Part shown: positions 6,076 through 14,435 of the stretch, piece by piece
Numbering within the stretch: the stretch's first letter is position 1
How the letters are laid out: every line of letters starts with the position of its first letter
The notes under the pieces: model-generated
Database searches by the model: none
The model's input: only the letters and a program-made list of their open reading frames with translations
Told to the model about the DNA's origin: nothing
Virus record (IMG/VR): IMGVR_UViG_3300021368_001718
Location: 1 to 42,998 of that record
DNA length: 42,998 nucleotides
Direction: 5' to 3' (one strand)
Source of the DNA: a virus
Made by a program: the position numbers and the translations under genes

Positions 6076-7010
6076 TACTTGAACTCCACGTTTGCCATGA
6101 TCTCTGTCATACAAGCTACGACATTTAATTCATGGTCTGCCACAAAGGCATTTTTGTATTGATAGTCAGCCAGAATCAAAACAAGTTGTGGTATAGATTG
6201 TGGTACAACATATTCATTCATAGAATCGTAGATACCACGAAAGATAGCAGTGGCGTCAATGTCCATGCTATTCACAACCCAATGACGCATATTCTTAAAG
6301 TCTTTATCTTTGAGATACTTTGCTAGAATACGATAGTTATCAGGACCACTATTTGTGCCGTTACCATTAACAAGAGTGCCGCTGGTACTAAATCGCTGAG
6401 CTTCATTTAAGACTCGTCTCCAATCTGGTGCGTGTTTTATAACTAAATCGATAGGTGATTTATCATCATGCTTGATGTTTTCCGTATTTAGTATATATAA
6501 AAGTCTTGTATGAAAACTAGCTGCAAGTTTAGGTAAATCTTTTTTGCTAGCATTAAATTCATATACACCACAACGAGAATGAAGTGGTTCAATGATTTTA
6601 TTCTTAAAGTTACAAGTGAGAATAAATCGACAATTACTTGCAAATTCTTCGATGAATCCACGAAGAGCAGGCTGAGTCGATTGTGCATTTAGATAGTCAG
6701 CTTCGTCAAGGATGACAACTTTGTATCCGCCTTGTAAAGAAACTGATGATGCAAATTGTTTTATCTTACCTCGTAAGGTATCAATATTGCCTTCTTCAGA
6801 ACCATTGATCAAGATATAATCTAGACCTAGTTCATGACAAAGAGCTTTAGCAACAGTTGTTTTACCAAGACCGGCTGTACCGGTGAAAAGCATATTAGGC
6901 AATTCACCGGAAGCCACAACATCATGGAACTGTTGTTTTAGTAAGTGCGGAAGAGTACAATCCGCGATTGTTTTTGGCCGATACTTTTCGACCCATAGAA
7001 AATCTACCAT
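6075..7010 (-). CDS. 44: Clamp loader ATPase gp44
   Basis: AAA+ ATPase subunit of the sliding-clamp loader, 311 aa against 319 in T4. It has FLWVEKYRPKTI at the N-terminus, Walker A GTAGLGKTT (about 44-52), Walker B ILDEAD (100-105), sensor 1 FILTCNFKNKI, and the SRC motif (HSRCGVYEF) that carries the arginine finger acting on the neighbouring subunit. The C-terminal third is the helical collar domain. Start ATG follows GAGGTTTGTA. It is the first gene of an operon with glutaredoxin, gp62 and RegA, driven by the promoter at 7034-7062. Confidence 0.96.
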   Translation of the reverse strand: MVDFLWVEKYRPKTIADCTLPHLLKQQFHDVVASGELPNMLFTGTAGLGKTTVAKALCHELGLDYILINGSEEGNIDTLRGKIKQFASSVSLQGGYKVVILDEADYLNAQSTQPALRGFIEEFASNCRFILTCNFKNKIIEPLHSRCGVYEFNASKKDLPKLAASFHTRLLYILNTENIKHDDKSPIDLVIKHAPDWRRVLNEAQRFSTSGTLVNGNGTNSGPDNYRILAKYLKDKDFKNMRHWVVNSMDIDATAIFRGIYDSMNEYVVPQSIPQLVLILADYQYKNAFVADHELNVVACMTEIMANVEFK

Positions 7011-7033
7011 TACAAACCTCGTTCAATAGAAAC

Positions 7034-7062
7034 ATTATATAATAAAAAGGGAGGTTTGTAAA
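7034..7062 (-). promoter_or_regulatory. Sigma70-like promoter for gp44
   Basis: On the minus strand TTTACA (7057-7062), 17 bases, then a perfect TATAAT (7034-7039), ending 24 bases upstream of the gp44 start. It differs from the gp43 and gp45 promoters only in the first bases of the -35 hexamer. Confidence 0.75.
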
Positions 7063-7064
7063 TA

Positions 7065-7316
7065 TTATGTTTTAGTTGCTTCGTAGTTTTCTCCAAGAGA
7101 AATAGCTTTCACACATTGATCTCGTAACTGACCAATAGTTGATAACTCTTCTCCACGAAATCCACCACGTTGTGCAATTGCATCAATGACCGCAATCATT
7201 GAGCGTCCCATTTGTGTTGATACCTGATAGATCTGATCATGATCAACAGGTGCTCCTTCTGCAGCTGGTGCTCCTTCAAGAGCTGGTGTATTAACCATAT
7301 TTTCGGCTTTAGCCAT
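7065..7316 (-). CDS. 83-aa protein of unknown function downstream of gp45
   Basis: I do not recognise this protein. Residues about 12-27 are Ala/Pro/Gly/Glu-rich and likely disordered (ALEGAPAAEGAPVDHD), followed by a helical domain with QMGRSMIAVIDAIAQRGGF. It lacks the LDFLL clamp-binding tail expected of the late co-activator gp33, so that assignment is not made. Start is the ATG at 7316, with GGAG six bases upstream; an ATG 12 bases earlier contains that GGAG and is rejected. It follows gp45 by one base and shares its promoter, so it may serve clamp function or late transcription, but this is only positional. Confidence 0.7.
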   Translation of the reverse strand: MAKAENMVNTPALEGAPAAEGAPVDHDQIYQVSTQMGRSMIAVIDAIAQRGGFRGEELSTIGQLRDQCVKAISLGENYEATKT

Positions 7317-7317
7317 T

Positions 7318-7992
7318 TTATTCTCCATAAGTTGAGGATTTTTCTAGAGCGATCCAATATGATACGCCTAGTTCATTATTAGAAAACTCTGAGATGAGTT
7401 TAGACGAAATTGCCACGTGGTAATCACCTGGTATAATCTTAAGATTAGAGATACTTATAACAAAGTTAAAAGCTTCTGCAGGATAATCACCGGCTATATC
7501 GATAGAAAATGTATTTGATGTTGCATTTTTACTATCAACAACTGACAAAGTAAGAACGCCATCGCCTGGTGTAATTGATACTTCGTCATGTCCAAGAGCC
7601 GCCGCGGCACGTTTGATACGACTCAATGTATTTCCATCTAAATCAAATTGTACTTCACACTGAGGCATTACAATCTTTTTAGATGGTGATGTCAACATGT
7701 CCGGATCAGAAAAGAAATACTTAACTTTTGACCGACCAGATGAATCACTGATGAGTACATAATCTTTTTCGAAAGTTAGATTAGGTACATCAACAAGACC
7801 TAGGACATTGAGAAATTCATTCAAGTCATAGATCCCGAAGTTTTGAGGAAAGTCTTCAACAGTACTAGCTGCTGATAGAACATTCTTCGCTTCAGAAATA
7901 GTCTGAATATTATTGCCTTCATTGAAAACAATGTTTGAATTAATACCTGCATAATTCTTGAGAATCTGCAGGGTATTTTCACTTAGTTCCAT
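7318..7992 (-). CDS. 45: Sliding clamp gp45
   Basis: Trimeric DNA polymerase processivity clamp, also the mobile enhancer of T4 late transcription together with gp55 and gp33. Length is 224 aa (T4: 228). The N-terminus MELSENTLQILKNYAGINS aligns with T4 MKLSKDT...LLKNFATINS. FGIYDLNEFLNVLGLV and the C-terminal SYWIALE also align. Start is the ATG at 7992 because GGAG lies just upstream and the family begins there; an earlier ATG adds four residues and overlaps the ribosome site. It has its own promoter at 8018-8046. Confidence 0.95.
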   Translation of the reverse strand: MELSENTLQILKNYAGINSNIVFNEGNNIQTISEAKNVLSAASTVEDFPQNFGIYDLNEFLNVLGLVDVPNLTFEKDYVLISDSSGRSKVKYFFSDPDMLTSPSKKIVMPQCEVQFDLDGNTLSRIKRAAAALGHDEVSITPGDGVLTLSVVDSKNATSNTFSIDIAGDYPAEAFNFVISISNLKIIPGDYHVAISSKLISEFSNNELGVSYWIALEKSSTYGE

Positions 7993-8017
7993 GATATACT
8001 CCATAATTAAGAATACT

Positions 8018-8046
8018 ATTATACAACATTTTTGACGGATTGTACA
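8018..8046 (-). promoter_or_regulatory. Sigma70-like promoter for gp45
   Basis: On the minus strand TGTACA (8041-8046), 17 bases, then TATAAT (8018-8023). It is the same -35 and spacing as at gp43, placed between the gp46 stop and the gp45 start. Confidence 0.75.
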
Positions 8047-8049
8047 ACA

Positions 8050-9765
8050 TTATTTTACCTTGCTAAAGTTTTTATCTTTAATAAATTCCATCTTAGACTC
8101 AAACTTATCATCAAGGATTTCACCTTTATGCGAGATAACAAAGACATTAGTATCTTCACCAAACGCATAAATGATTTTCATTAAATTACCCACACCCTCA
8201 TGATCCAATGACGAATCAAATGTCTCATCAAGTATGAGTAAGTTAGTAGCCACTGAGTTTTTCATCTTGGCAATCTGACGCCAAGTAAATAACAGAGCTA
8301 AATCTATTCTTTGCTTCTCACCTTCTGAAAACGAATCATAAGAAAAGTTATCACGATGACGAGATCGAATAGTTTCAGTAAAACTTTCATCTAGATTAAA
8401 ATGTACAAAGAAATCTAAAATCTGTAAATACTGATTTGTAAGTTGATTGATGACCGGTAGATATTGTTTGATAATCTTTGTCTTAATACCGGTATCTTTC
8501 AACATCTCAAGAATAACTGTATTATAAGTTACATCTTCGTTGATGCTTAATTTATGTTCAAAGTGTGCTTCACGTTGTTCTTGTAACTTAGCTAGTTCTT
8601 CTCTTGCCTTTGCTGTATCACCATCAGTACCTTTGATTTTATCGATCTGATTTGATAATACATTAATACGTTTTTGTAAACTATCTATAGAATTATTATT
8701 AGTTGCAACCGTAGCTGTTCTATCTCTTATATCGGCAGATCTATTGTCTAAGTCAGTAAGATCTATTTCTACTGCCTCAGCCTCATTAGCCAGATCTATG
8801 AGAGTGTCTTGATATATTGCAGCCTTATCTTTAGCAGTCTTAAGTTTTTCTTGTTTGAGTTCTACTGGTATCTCTTGCTCACATGTTGGACAATTATCAT
8901 GCTTCTCATAAAACTTAGATTCTTTTACAAGTAATCTTATCTTAGAATCAAACTCAGCTTTATATTGTAATAAAGATTGTTTCTTATCGTGTCTATCTTT
9001 AATCTTTTCTTGTAAGCCTCGTGAGCGTCTTTCGATATATTGAGTATGTTTATTATTATCAGCCTGAAGTGTTTCTATTTCACCACGTGCTTCTTCTATC
9101 TCATCTGTCTTAGACTCAACTTCTGTATTAGCAAGACCTTCAACTTCTTTAATATAGTTTTGTTGTAAACTAATTTTGTCTTTTGCTAATTCTAAACTAT
9201 AGTCAACATCCTTAAGATTATCCTTCAATATACTTTGTTTCTCTTTAAGGATCTGATTCATTTTAGAGAATACATTAATGTCCAGAAGATCCTCGATAAC
9301 ATCCCGCCGATGATGTGAGGGAAGTTGCATGAAAGGAATGAAGGAGGAGGATCCCAACACAACAATCTGATGGAAACTTTTATGATTAAGCTTCAGAATG
9401 TTTTGCTCGAGAATCTTCTGGTACTCTTTGGCATGTGATGATTGATTAATCATCGTGCCATCAACGTAGATCTCAAACTTACCTGGTTTGATTCCACGAA
9501 TGATTTTATATTCTCTTTGACCAATACTAAACTCAACTTCTACTTCACAGTTCTTACCGTTAATAGAATTGACTAGTTGTGGTTTATTAATATTTCGGTG
9601 AGGTTTGCCAAACAGGGCGTATGACAAAGCATCTAACATAGTTGATTTACCGGCACCATTGTGACCGATAACAAGGGTGGTTTTACTGCGTATAAAGTCT
9701 ATCGTCGTAAAATGATTGCCTGTCGACAAAAAATTACGATAACGCAACGTCTTAAATAATATCAT
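8050..9765 (-). CDS. 46: Recombination endonuclease subunit gp46 (Rad50-like)
   Basis: SMC/Rad50-type ATPase that works with gp47 in DNA end resection for recombination-dependent replication. Length is 571 aa (T4: 560). Walker A is IGHNGAGKST (about 33-42). Long heptad-rich coiled coils flank a zinc hook with Cys292-Pro-Thr-Cys295. The ABC signature is SFSEGEKQRID and Walker B is NLLILDETFDSSLD near the C-terminus. Start ATG overlaps the gp47 stop as ATGA, so the subunits are translationally coupled. It is the last gene of the gp55-gp47-gp46 operon. Confidence 0.96.
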   Translation of the reverse strand: MILFKTLRYRNFLSTGNHFTTIDFIRSKTTLVIGHNGAGKSTMLDALSYALFGKPHRNINKPQLVNSINGKNCEVEVEFSIGQREYKIIRGIKPGKFEIYVDGTMINQSSHAKEYQKILEQNILKLNHKSFHQIVVLGSSSFIPFMQLPSHHRRDVIEDLLDINVFSKMNQILKEKQSILKDNLKDVDYSLELAKDKISLQQNYIKEVEGLANTEVESKTDEIEEARGEIETLQADNNKHTQYIERRSRGLQEKIKDRHDKKQSLLQYKAEFDSKIRLLVKESKFYEKHDNCPTCEQEIPVELKQEKLKTAKDKAAIYQDTLIDLANEAEAVEIDLTDLDNRSADIRDRTATVATNNNSIDSLQKRINVLSNQIDKIKGTDGDTAKAREELAKLQEQREAHFEHKLSINEDVTYNTVILEMLKDTGIKTKIIKQYLPVINQLTNQYLQILDFFVHFNLDESFTETIRSRHRDNFSYDSFSEGEKQRIDLALLFTWRQIAKMKNSVATNLLILDETFDSSLDHEGVGNLMKIIYAFGEDTNVFVISHKGEILDDKFESKMEFIKDKNFSKVK

Positions 9766-10823
9766 GCAATTTCTAAAGATTGAGCCTCAGTCATAAGGTT
9801 GTACACATCCTTCTTGATACGTTCCTTACTCAGCTCAGTTTCTACTCCGTCTATATAAGAGTTCAATAACTCGGTAGTGTCTTCAAGAGAGATCTCATCA
9901 TCTCCAACGTTTGAACCAATAAATTCATCAAAGGTCTCTTGGATCTTTAAATCATGTATTGTTCTATTCTGTATTCTATCAACAAATCGATCAAATGTAA
10001 ACTGATTTTTTCGATTTATTACAACTATTTTTACAAATTTATTTTCTACCTGACTTAGGTCGTAATCCATATAATCAGTAGTACTATCATCATACCTAAT
10101 CCTGTGGTGCAAAGTAAGAGGGTTCCTAATAGCTTCAAGCTCTCTCGTACTCGTGTCCAGAATATGGAAGTATTTGTTATCGTGCGCGTCATTCCAGAAA
10201 AACTCCATTTGGCTTCCAAGATAATGAATATTGTCTTGGCTAGATTTTGTATGGAAATGTCCTGAGTATACGGCTTCGAACCGTTTGAATAATGATCTAT
10301 CTAGACCATGTTCACACTTGATGCCTTTCATCATTTCATAACCAATAATATCAAAGTGTCCGCCCATAATATCGGCTTTACATTCTTTGATAAACTTTAT
10401 AGAACGTTCTTCGTTCTCAGCATCAATCCATGGGACTAATGCCATTTTTAATCCATCATAATCCATTACAGTTGGTTCATGAATAATATGGACTTCATTC
10501 ATATAATGTCCAAGTAATTCTTTTAGACTATTCAGTTCACCAGTATTCTTAAAGTATACGTCATGATTGCCACGAATGATATCCATTGTAATGCCGTGCT
10601 GTCGTAACGGTTTAAGGAAGCAACTCCTAATCCGATTAATACACTTGAAATTAATGAATTTTCGATTATCGAAGAAGTCACCCAAGTGAATGATATGACG
10701 AATATCGTTTTCCAAAAGATAAGGAAAAAATACATCTGAGTAAAATTTCTCTGCGTTATCGAGAAATATGTCAGAAGAATTGCGAGTGCCACAATGGGTG
10801 TCATTTATAATTGCTACCTTCAT
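9762..10823 (-). CDS. 47: Recombination endonuclease subunit gp47 (Mre11-like)
   Basis: Metallophosphoesterase nuclease partner of gp46. Length is 353 aa (T4: 339). Metal-binding motifs appear in order: NDTHCG (Asp8, His10), HLGDFFDNR, IRGNHDVY, GGHFDI and SGHFHTKS. The C-terminal part, rich in acidic residues, is likely the gp46-binding region. Start ATG overlaps the gp55 stop as ATGA. Together with gp46, UvsY and UvsW this window carries most of the recombination-replication toolkit; UvsX itself is not in the window. Confidence 0.95.
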   Translation of the reverse strand: MKVAIINDTHCGTRNSSDIFLDNAEKFYSDVFFPYLLENDIRHIIHLGDFFDNRKFINFKCINRIRSCFLKPLRQHGITMDIIRGNHDVYFKNTGELNSLKELLGHYMNEVHIIHEPTVMDYDGLKMALVPWIDAENEERSIKFIKECKADIMGGHFDIIGYEMMKGIKCEHGLDRSLFKRFEAVYSGHFHTKSSQDNIHYLGSQMEFFWNDAHDNKYFHILDTSTRELEAIRNPLTLHHRIRYDDSTTDYMDYDLSQVENKFVKIVVINRKNQFTFDRFVDRIQNRTIHDLKIQETFDEFIGSNVGDDEISLEDTTELLNSYIDGVETELSKERIKKDVYNLMTEAQSLEIA

Positions 10824-11410
10824 TTTAAAAATTCACTCAAATCAGAATCGGCTTTCATCTCACGCTTTTTGCGTTTTTCTTTCTTGACAAATTCTTTTAC
10901 TGCATCATCTGTAGCTTTTACTTTATCTATACGATCTTTAAGGAAGTCTACAAATTGTTGTGCCACGGTATTTGCGAGTGTATCTCCTTCAACTTCAACA
11001 AAAGTTTCTAATCCCGAACTAGTGAGATATTTGAGTTTGATGTCTTGTTGCTTTTTCTCTTTAGCAATACGACGGAGAAATGCATACCACGTGATTTGAG
11101 TAAAATATGCAAATGCATTTGGTTTTCCAGTTCTTGTTGCGGTTTCTAAATTATAGTTTTCAATTGCCTTTAAGCAATTCTCAACGGCATCCATTACCAT
11201 TTCTTCACGATAAGTATACCGAATAAAATTCGATTTGTGAGATAAGCCTTCCGCTATCTTGAGAAAGCACGATGCTATGTAATCTGTTACAATAGGTAGC
11301 TGCTCATTTTTTGCTTTAGCTTTTCTAACTTCTTTGACGTATTCAACAACGGCAGCTGAGAAGTCTGCATTATTTACGTAGTGAATACTTTGACGTTTAG
11401 TTCTTGCCAT
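10820..11410 (-). CDS. 55: Late-transcription sigma factor gp55
   Basis: Small sigma-like protein that directs host RNA polymerase to TATAAATA late promoters, acting with the gp45 clamp. Length is 196 aa (T4: 185). Segments that align with T4 include HYVNNADF, IAEGLSHKSNF, EEMVMDAVENCLKAIENY and PNAFAYFTQITWYAFLRRIAKEKK. The C-terminus SDLSEFLK resembles the clamp-binding tail of T4 gp55. Start is the ATG at 11410 with AAAGGA upstream; an in-frame ATG eight codons earlier would lie upstream of the predicted transcript start. It leads the gp55-gp47-gp46 operon. Confidence 0.93.
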   Translation of the reverse strand: MARTKRQSIHYVNNADFSAAVVEYVKEVRKAKAKNEQLPIVTDYIASCFLKIAEGLSHKSNFIRYTYREEMVMDAVENCLKAIENYNLETATRTGKPNAFAYFTQITWYAFLRRIAKEKKQQDIKLKYLTSSGLETFVEVEGDTLANTVAQQFVDFLKDRIDKVKATDDAVKEFVKKEKRKKREMKADSDLSEFLK

Positions 11411-11429
11411 AACTTGTCCTTTCACATAT

Positions 11430-11458
11430 ATCATACTATATTTTTACGGCGATGTACA
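11430..11458 (-). promoter_or_regulatory. Sigma70-like promoter for the gp55-gp47-gp46 operon
   Basis: On the minus strand TGTACA (11453-11458), 17 bases, then TATGAT (11430-11435). It is the third copy of the TGTACA-N17 arrangement upstream of a replication operon. Long A and T tracts lie upstream. Confidence 0.7.
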
Positions 11459-11501
11459 CTAATTTTTTTAAAAAAAATATAAAAAAAATGCGTTTTAGGG
11501 G

Positions 11502-11530
11502 TTTACAAACCCTGAAAACTGGTGTATAAT
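11502..11530 (+). promoter_or_regulatory. Plus-strand sigma70-like promoter, antisense to neighbouring genes
   Basis: The plus strand reads TTTACA (11502-11507), 17 bases, then TATAAT (11525-11530), the same elements as the gp44 promoter but in the opposite direction. Transcription would start near 11537 and run antisense into the 132-aa gene and uvsW. No plus-strand gene follows. Confidence 0.5.
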
Positions 11531-11562
11531 AAATAGAGGTTTTTTGAGGTGGGTGGTATACC

Positions 11563-11961
11563 CTAGTGCAACTTACTTTTATCTATAGGAAAGTGTATAA
11601 TATTTTCCATAGCCTCTTCTTTTTCTATCTGATCTAGCTCATCATCTGTTGGACCCTCATTAAATTTTAAATATTCTGTAAGGGTGTCACGATAATTATT
11701 TAATATTTCTCGAGTAGGAATTGCTTGCGAAACAATTAAATCACCATTTAACGAGATATTATATCCTTCTTCTATTTGGCCAACCATGAAAGGTCGAAGA
11801 GTACATAACCTCATAGCTCCTGTTGGAGATTGTAAGAATACTATCTCAAATGCATTTTTAACAACTACTGTAGCATTATGCTCATTATCCCATTGAATAA
11901 TCTCACAAAGCACTTCTTCGCCGCTTGATAATTTTAATTGAATTATTTCTTGTTCGGTCAT
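11563..11961 (-). CDS. Conserved 132-aa protein, possibly Sm-like
   Basis: Unknown function. The N-terminal half (IIQLKLSSGEEVLCEIIQWD, then VVVKNAFEIVFLQ) has the alternating pattern of a small beta-barrel, and the LxSGEEVxCEI run resembles an Sm-fold strand turn, but this is weak inference. The C-terminal part is helical and acidic (PTDDELDQIEKEEAMENI). Start ATG overlaps the UvsW stop as ATGA, so it is coupled to UvsW. It is followed by an AT-rich intergenic region with opposed promoters. Confidence 0.7.
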   Translation of the reverse strand: MTEQEIIQLKLSSGEEVLCEIIQWDNEHNATVVVKNAFEIVFLQSPTGAMRLCTLRPFMVGQIEEGYNISLNGDLIVSQAIPTREILNNYRDTLTEYLKFNEGPTDDELDQIEKEEAMENIIHFPIDKSKLH

Positions 11962-13469
11962 GTTTTAAATTCTATCTCGTATATTTTATAGTTAAAAGAT
12001 TCTCTTGAGTATATTCGAATACGTTCCGCGCTATGCATTAACGTGTAGTTTTTTCTTCCTTTCCAGTGCAAATCATCCGCAATATCATATAAGCTAGTTG
12101 TTGATCCATCATCTGATTTTCTTAATCCTCGTCCGATACTTTGTAATACTTTGATTTGTGACTTTGACGGGCTAGCAAATATGATGTTATGCAAATTACG
12201 AATATTAATACCAGTACTAAAAGTGCCAAGACTAGCCACAATAATTGCATTCTTTTGTTTCTCTACAATTTTACGTATGGCTTCCCTGTCTGCCGTTTCT
12301 ACATCTCCTGAGACATAAAAAACTTTTCGCCTTTCGTGTGCATTATCTTTAATCAGATTATATAGAGGTTTACCATGCTTTTCTACGAACTGAAATAATA
12401 TAAGAGTATTACCTTTTTGATCTAATGCAAGATTATTTATAAACTTATTACGAGCTTCGTTTGTAACAATATAATCTATTTCATCATGATACTCTTTTTT
12501 GCCAAAGCTACGTCGTATATCTTCTGGATATTTAAGAAGTAATACGTTAATCTCTAAAGGCGCGAGTGTCTTTTCTTCCTGGAGTTTCTTTGTTGTTGTA
12601 ACATTATATACCTTTCCAAAAAGACCTTCTAATACAAGTCTATGAGTTTGTGTACCATCTAATGTACCTGTTGTACCAAATCTATATTCAGCCTCTCGAC
12701 ATTTATTCATAATAGATGTAAGAGACTTTGATTTAAATCCATGACATTCATCACCGAATACCATGCCAAATTGTTCGAACCATTTACCAGGCAGCTTATA
12801 TACTGATTGCCATGTAGAAATAATAATACGCTGTCCTACATTCTTTTCTTTACCTGAATAAATTCTATGACATTCATTCTCTACCACAAAGTCTTTATCA
12901 TAATATGCATAATCTTCGAAGTCAGAATACATCTGTTGTACAAGAGAAGTTGTAGGTACAATTATAAGAGCTTTCTTGTCAGTCTTCTCTAACAGGTATC
13001 TCATTAGTACATAAATGATAAGTGATTTACCTGAACCAGTAGGACTTAATAAAATGGCGCGTTTTCTGTGTAGTCCTTCACATATTGCTTCTATTTGATA
13101 CTCACGCGGATTAATTCTTGTGCCTTTTGTAGATAGAACCAATCCGTTGATAAAGTCACTTAACTCAGCGGGATCTACGTCGACCGTAGAGCCAGGTAAG
13201 CCATAATAATTGCTATGTTCTACTTCTACTTTATAATTACGTGGTCCACAAAATTCTTGCAAATATGGGAACAATCCCACAGGCAATTCTTGTGACTGTG
13301 AATTATACAACCTTATTTTGCCGTCCCACACCTTATTACGAAATGCTGGCATATACTTATAGCCTGGAACAAAGAAACTAAAAAAGTCTGTCAGTTCATT
13401 AGCTATACCCATATCTGTATGTACCGACATAACTGAATGATTCTTCTGACTTACAACTAATTTATCCAC
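11958..13469 (-). CDS. uvsW: Recombination helicase UvsW
   Basis: Superfamily 2 RNA/DNA helicase that unwinds R-loops and branched DNA, in T4 switching replication from origin- to recombination-dependent mode. It has an N-terminal DNA-binding domain (ELTDFFSFFVPGYKY, WDGKIRLYN), Walker A LLSPTGSGKS, motif II GDECHGF, motif III GTTGTLD and motif VI QSIGRGLRK. About 503 aa from the GTG at 13469, matching T4 UvsW (503 aa). A TTG at 13493 would add eight residues; the GTG fits the family N-terminus and overlaps the UvsY stop by eight bases. Likely coupled to UvsY. Confidence 0.93.
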   Translation of the reverse strand: MDKLVVSQKNHSVMSVHTDMGIANELTDFFSFFVPGYKYMPAFRNKVWDGKIRLYNSQSQELPVGLFPYLQEFCGPRNYKVEVEHSNYYGLPGSTVDVDPAELSDFINGLVLSTKGTRINPREYQIEAICEGLHRKRAILLSPTGSGKSLIIYVLMRYLLEKTDKKALIIVPTTSLVQQMYSDFEDYAYYDKDFVVENECHRIYSGKEKNVGQRIIISTWQSVYKLPGKWFEQFGMVFGDECHGFKSKSLTSIMNKCREAEYRFGTTGTLDGTQTHRLVLEGLFGKVYNVTTTKKLQEEKTLAPLEINVLLLKYPEDIRRSFGKKEYHDEIDYIVTNEARNKFINNLALDQKGNTLILFQFVEKHGKPLYNLIKDNAHERRKVFYVSGDVETADREAIRKIVEKQKNAIIVASLGTFSTGINIRNLHNIIFASPSKSQIKVLQSIGRGLRKSDDGSTTSLYDIADDLHWKGRKNYTLMHSAERIRIYSRESFNYKIYEIEFKT

Positions 13470-13905
13470 CCGATTCGAACCTTCTCCAATCAATAATATT
13501 TTTTATAGTAGAATGTCTCCACTTTAATACATTTATAATCTCAGTAAGTGTCTCAATATAAGTTTTATAATATGTGATTTTTTCCTCGGATTTTTGTATG
13601 TCGCTATCAGCATCATAGTAATAATCCATCTCACCTTTTAAAACCTTTAATCCGTCAAATGGATCAAACTCCCATCCGGCTTCCTCAATTTGTTCTTGAG
13701 TCATTTTGCCATTGTAGTATAACCATTTCTTTTTGAGTAAAGTCTTTTGATCCATCTCAGCTTTCTTTAACTGAAGACGGGCTATGGACATAAACTCCAT
13801 ATATTTTGCATGTAGTGCTGGGGTTTGTCTGGATGTTTCGTCAAGATTAAACTGAGGTATCTCAGCATCTTTTTTCCACATCTCGAGTACAGTTTCAAGA
13901 TTCAT
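13462..13905 (-). CDS. uvsY: Recombination mediator UvsY
   Basis: Hexameric mediator that loads UvsX on single-stranded DNA covered by gp32. Length is 147 aa (T4: 137). It has an N-terminal LETVLEMWKKDAEI, a central region with KKWLYYNGKMT, and the C-terminal IKNIIDWRRFESGG that closely parallels T4 IKHIQDMRAFEAGK. Start ATG follows GGAGTTATATT. A late-type box (13929-13936) lies upstream, and the end overlaps UvsW. Confidence 0.9.
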   Translation of the reverse strand: MNLETVLEMWKKDAEIPQFNLDETSRQTPALHAKYMEFMSIARLQLKKAEMDQKTLLKKKWLYYNGKMTQEQIEEAGWEFDPFDGLKVLKGEMDYYYDADSDIQKSEEKITYYKTYIETLTEIINVLKWRHSTIKNIIDWRRFESGG

Positions 13906-13928
13906 AATATAACTCCATTATATGGATC

Positions 13929-13936
13929 TATTTATT
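13929..13936 (-). promoter_or_regulatory. Probable late promoter for uvsY-uvsW
   Basis: The minus strand reads AATAAATA, one base from the T4 late box, about 24 bases upstream of the UvsY start. It overlaps the last codon and stop of the preceding gene. Confidence 0.45.
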
Positions 13937-14426
13937 CAATTTCAAAGTAGTTAAATTCAAATGCAAGTGGCACGGTTATGTATTGTATATCAGCTCTTGT
14001 AGATTCTAATTCCATACCACCGATTGATGTTAGTCTCGAATCGTAGTAAGTAAATACTTTATTAGAATTATTTTTGCTGCTTAATGTATATAGTTTTAAA
14101 TCCATGTCAAGAGGCTTTTGAGTAACATCTCTTGTAAGTCTATTTATCTCATTAACTTGAACTGTTTCTTTTAGTATACTATACATTTCATTATAGTTGA
14201 CTAGATTCTCATCTATAACTATATTACATATTAATTCACCAAATTGTAATCTATCACCCGGCTGATGAGTAGATATTGATTTAAAAGGTACTTCTACACC
14301 TGGTAAAGCAACATCAGGATGATTTACACTTGTAACAAAATATTCGGTCTTAGGATAAAATTTTCTATCTAAGACCAATTTAAATCCCGTTGGTTCTAAA
14401 TAATTTTCATTTATATTGTAGACCAT
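13932..14426 (-). CDS. Putative virion structural protein, tail-tube-like
   Basis: A 164-aa protein without a firm assignment. The pattern GFKLVLDRKFYPKTEYFVTS, then LPGVEVPF, then PGDRLQFGELICNIVIDE followed by NYNEMYSIL resembles small beta-rich phage tube or baseplate proteins in which a Pro-Gly loop and a DExLxNY helix recur. Its position between IscA and UvsY does not help. It is separated from the IscA stop and start region by only nine bases and is read in the same direction. The family call is from memory and should be treated as a suggestion. Confidence 0.55.
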   Translation of the reverse strand: MVYNINENYLEPTGFKLVLDRKFYPKTEYFVTSVNHPDVALPGVEVPFKSISTHQPGDRLQFGELICNIVIDENLVNYNEMYSILKETVQVNEINRLTRDVTQKPLDMDLKLYTLSSKNNSNKVFTYYDSRLTSIGGMELESTRADIQYITVPLAFEFNYFEIE

Positions 14427-14435
14427 TTATATCTC

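Noticed and set aside
7065-7316. The 83-aa gene as the late co-activator gp33
   Set aside because: Position next to gp45 is suggestive, but the clamp-binding C-terminal motif of gp33 is missing and the sequence does not resemble it.
12434-12441. TATAAATA on the minus strand inside uvsW
   Set aside because: Within coding sequence and more than 470 bases from the next start; treated as coincidence.
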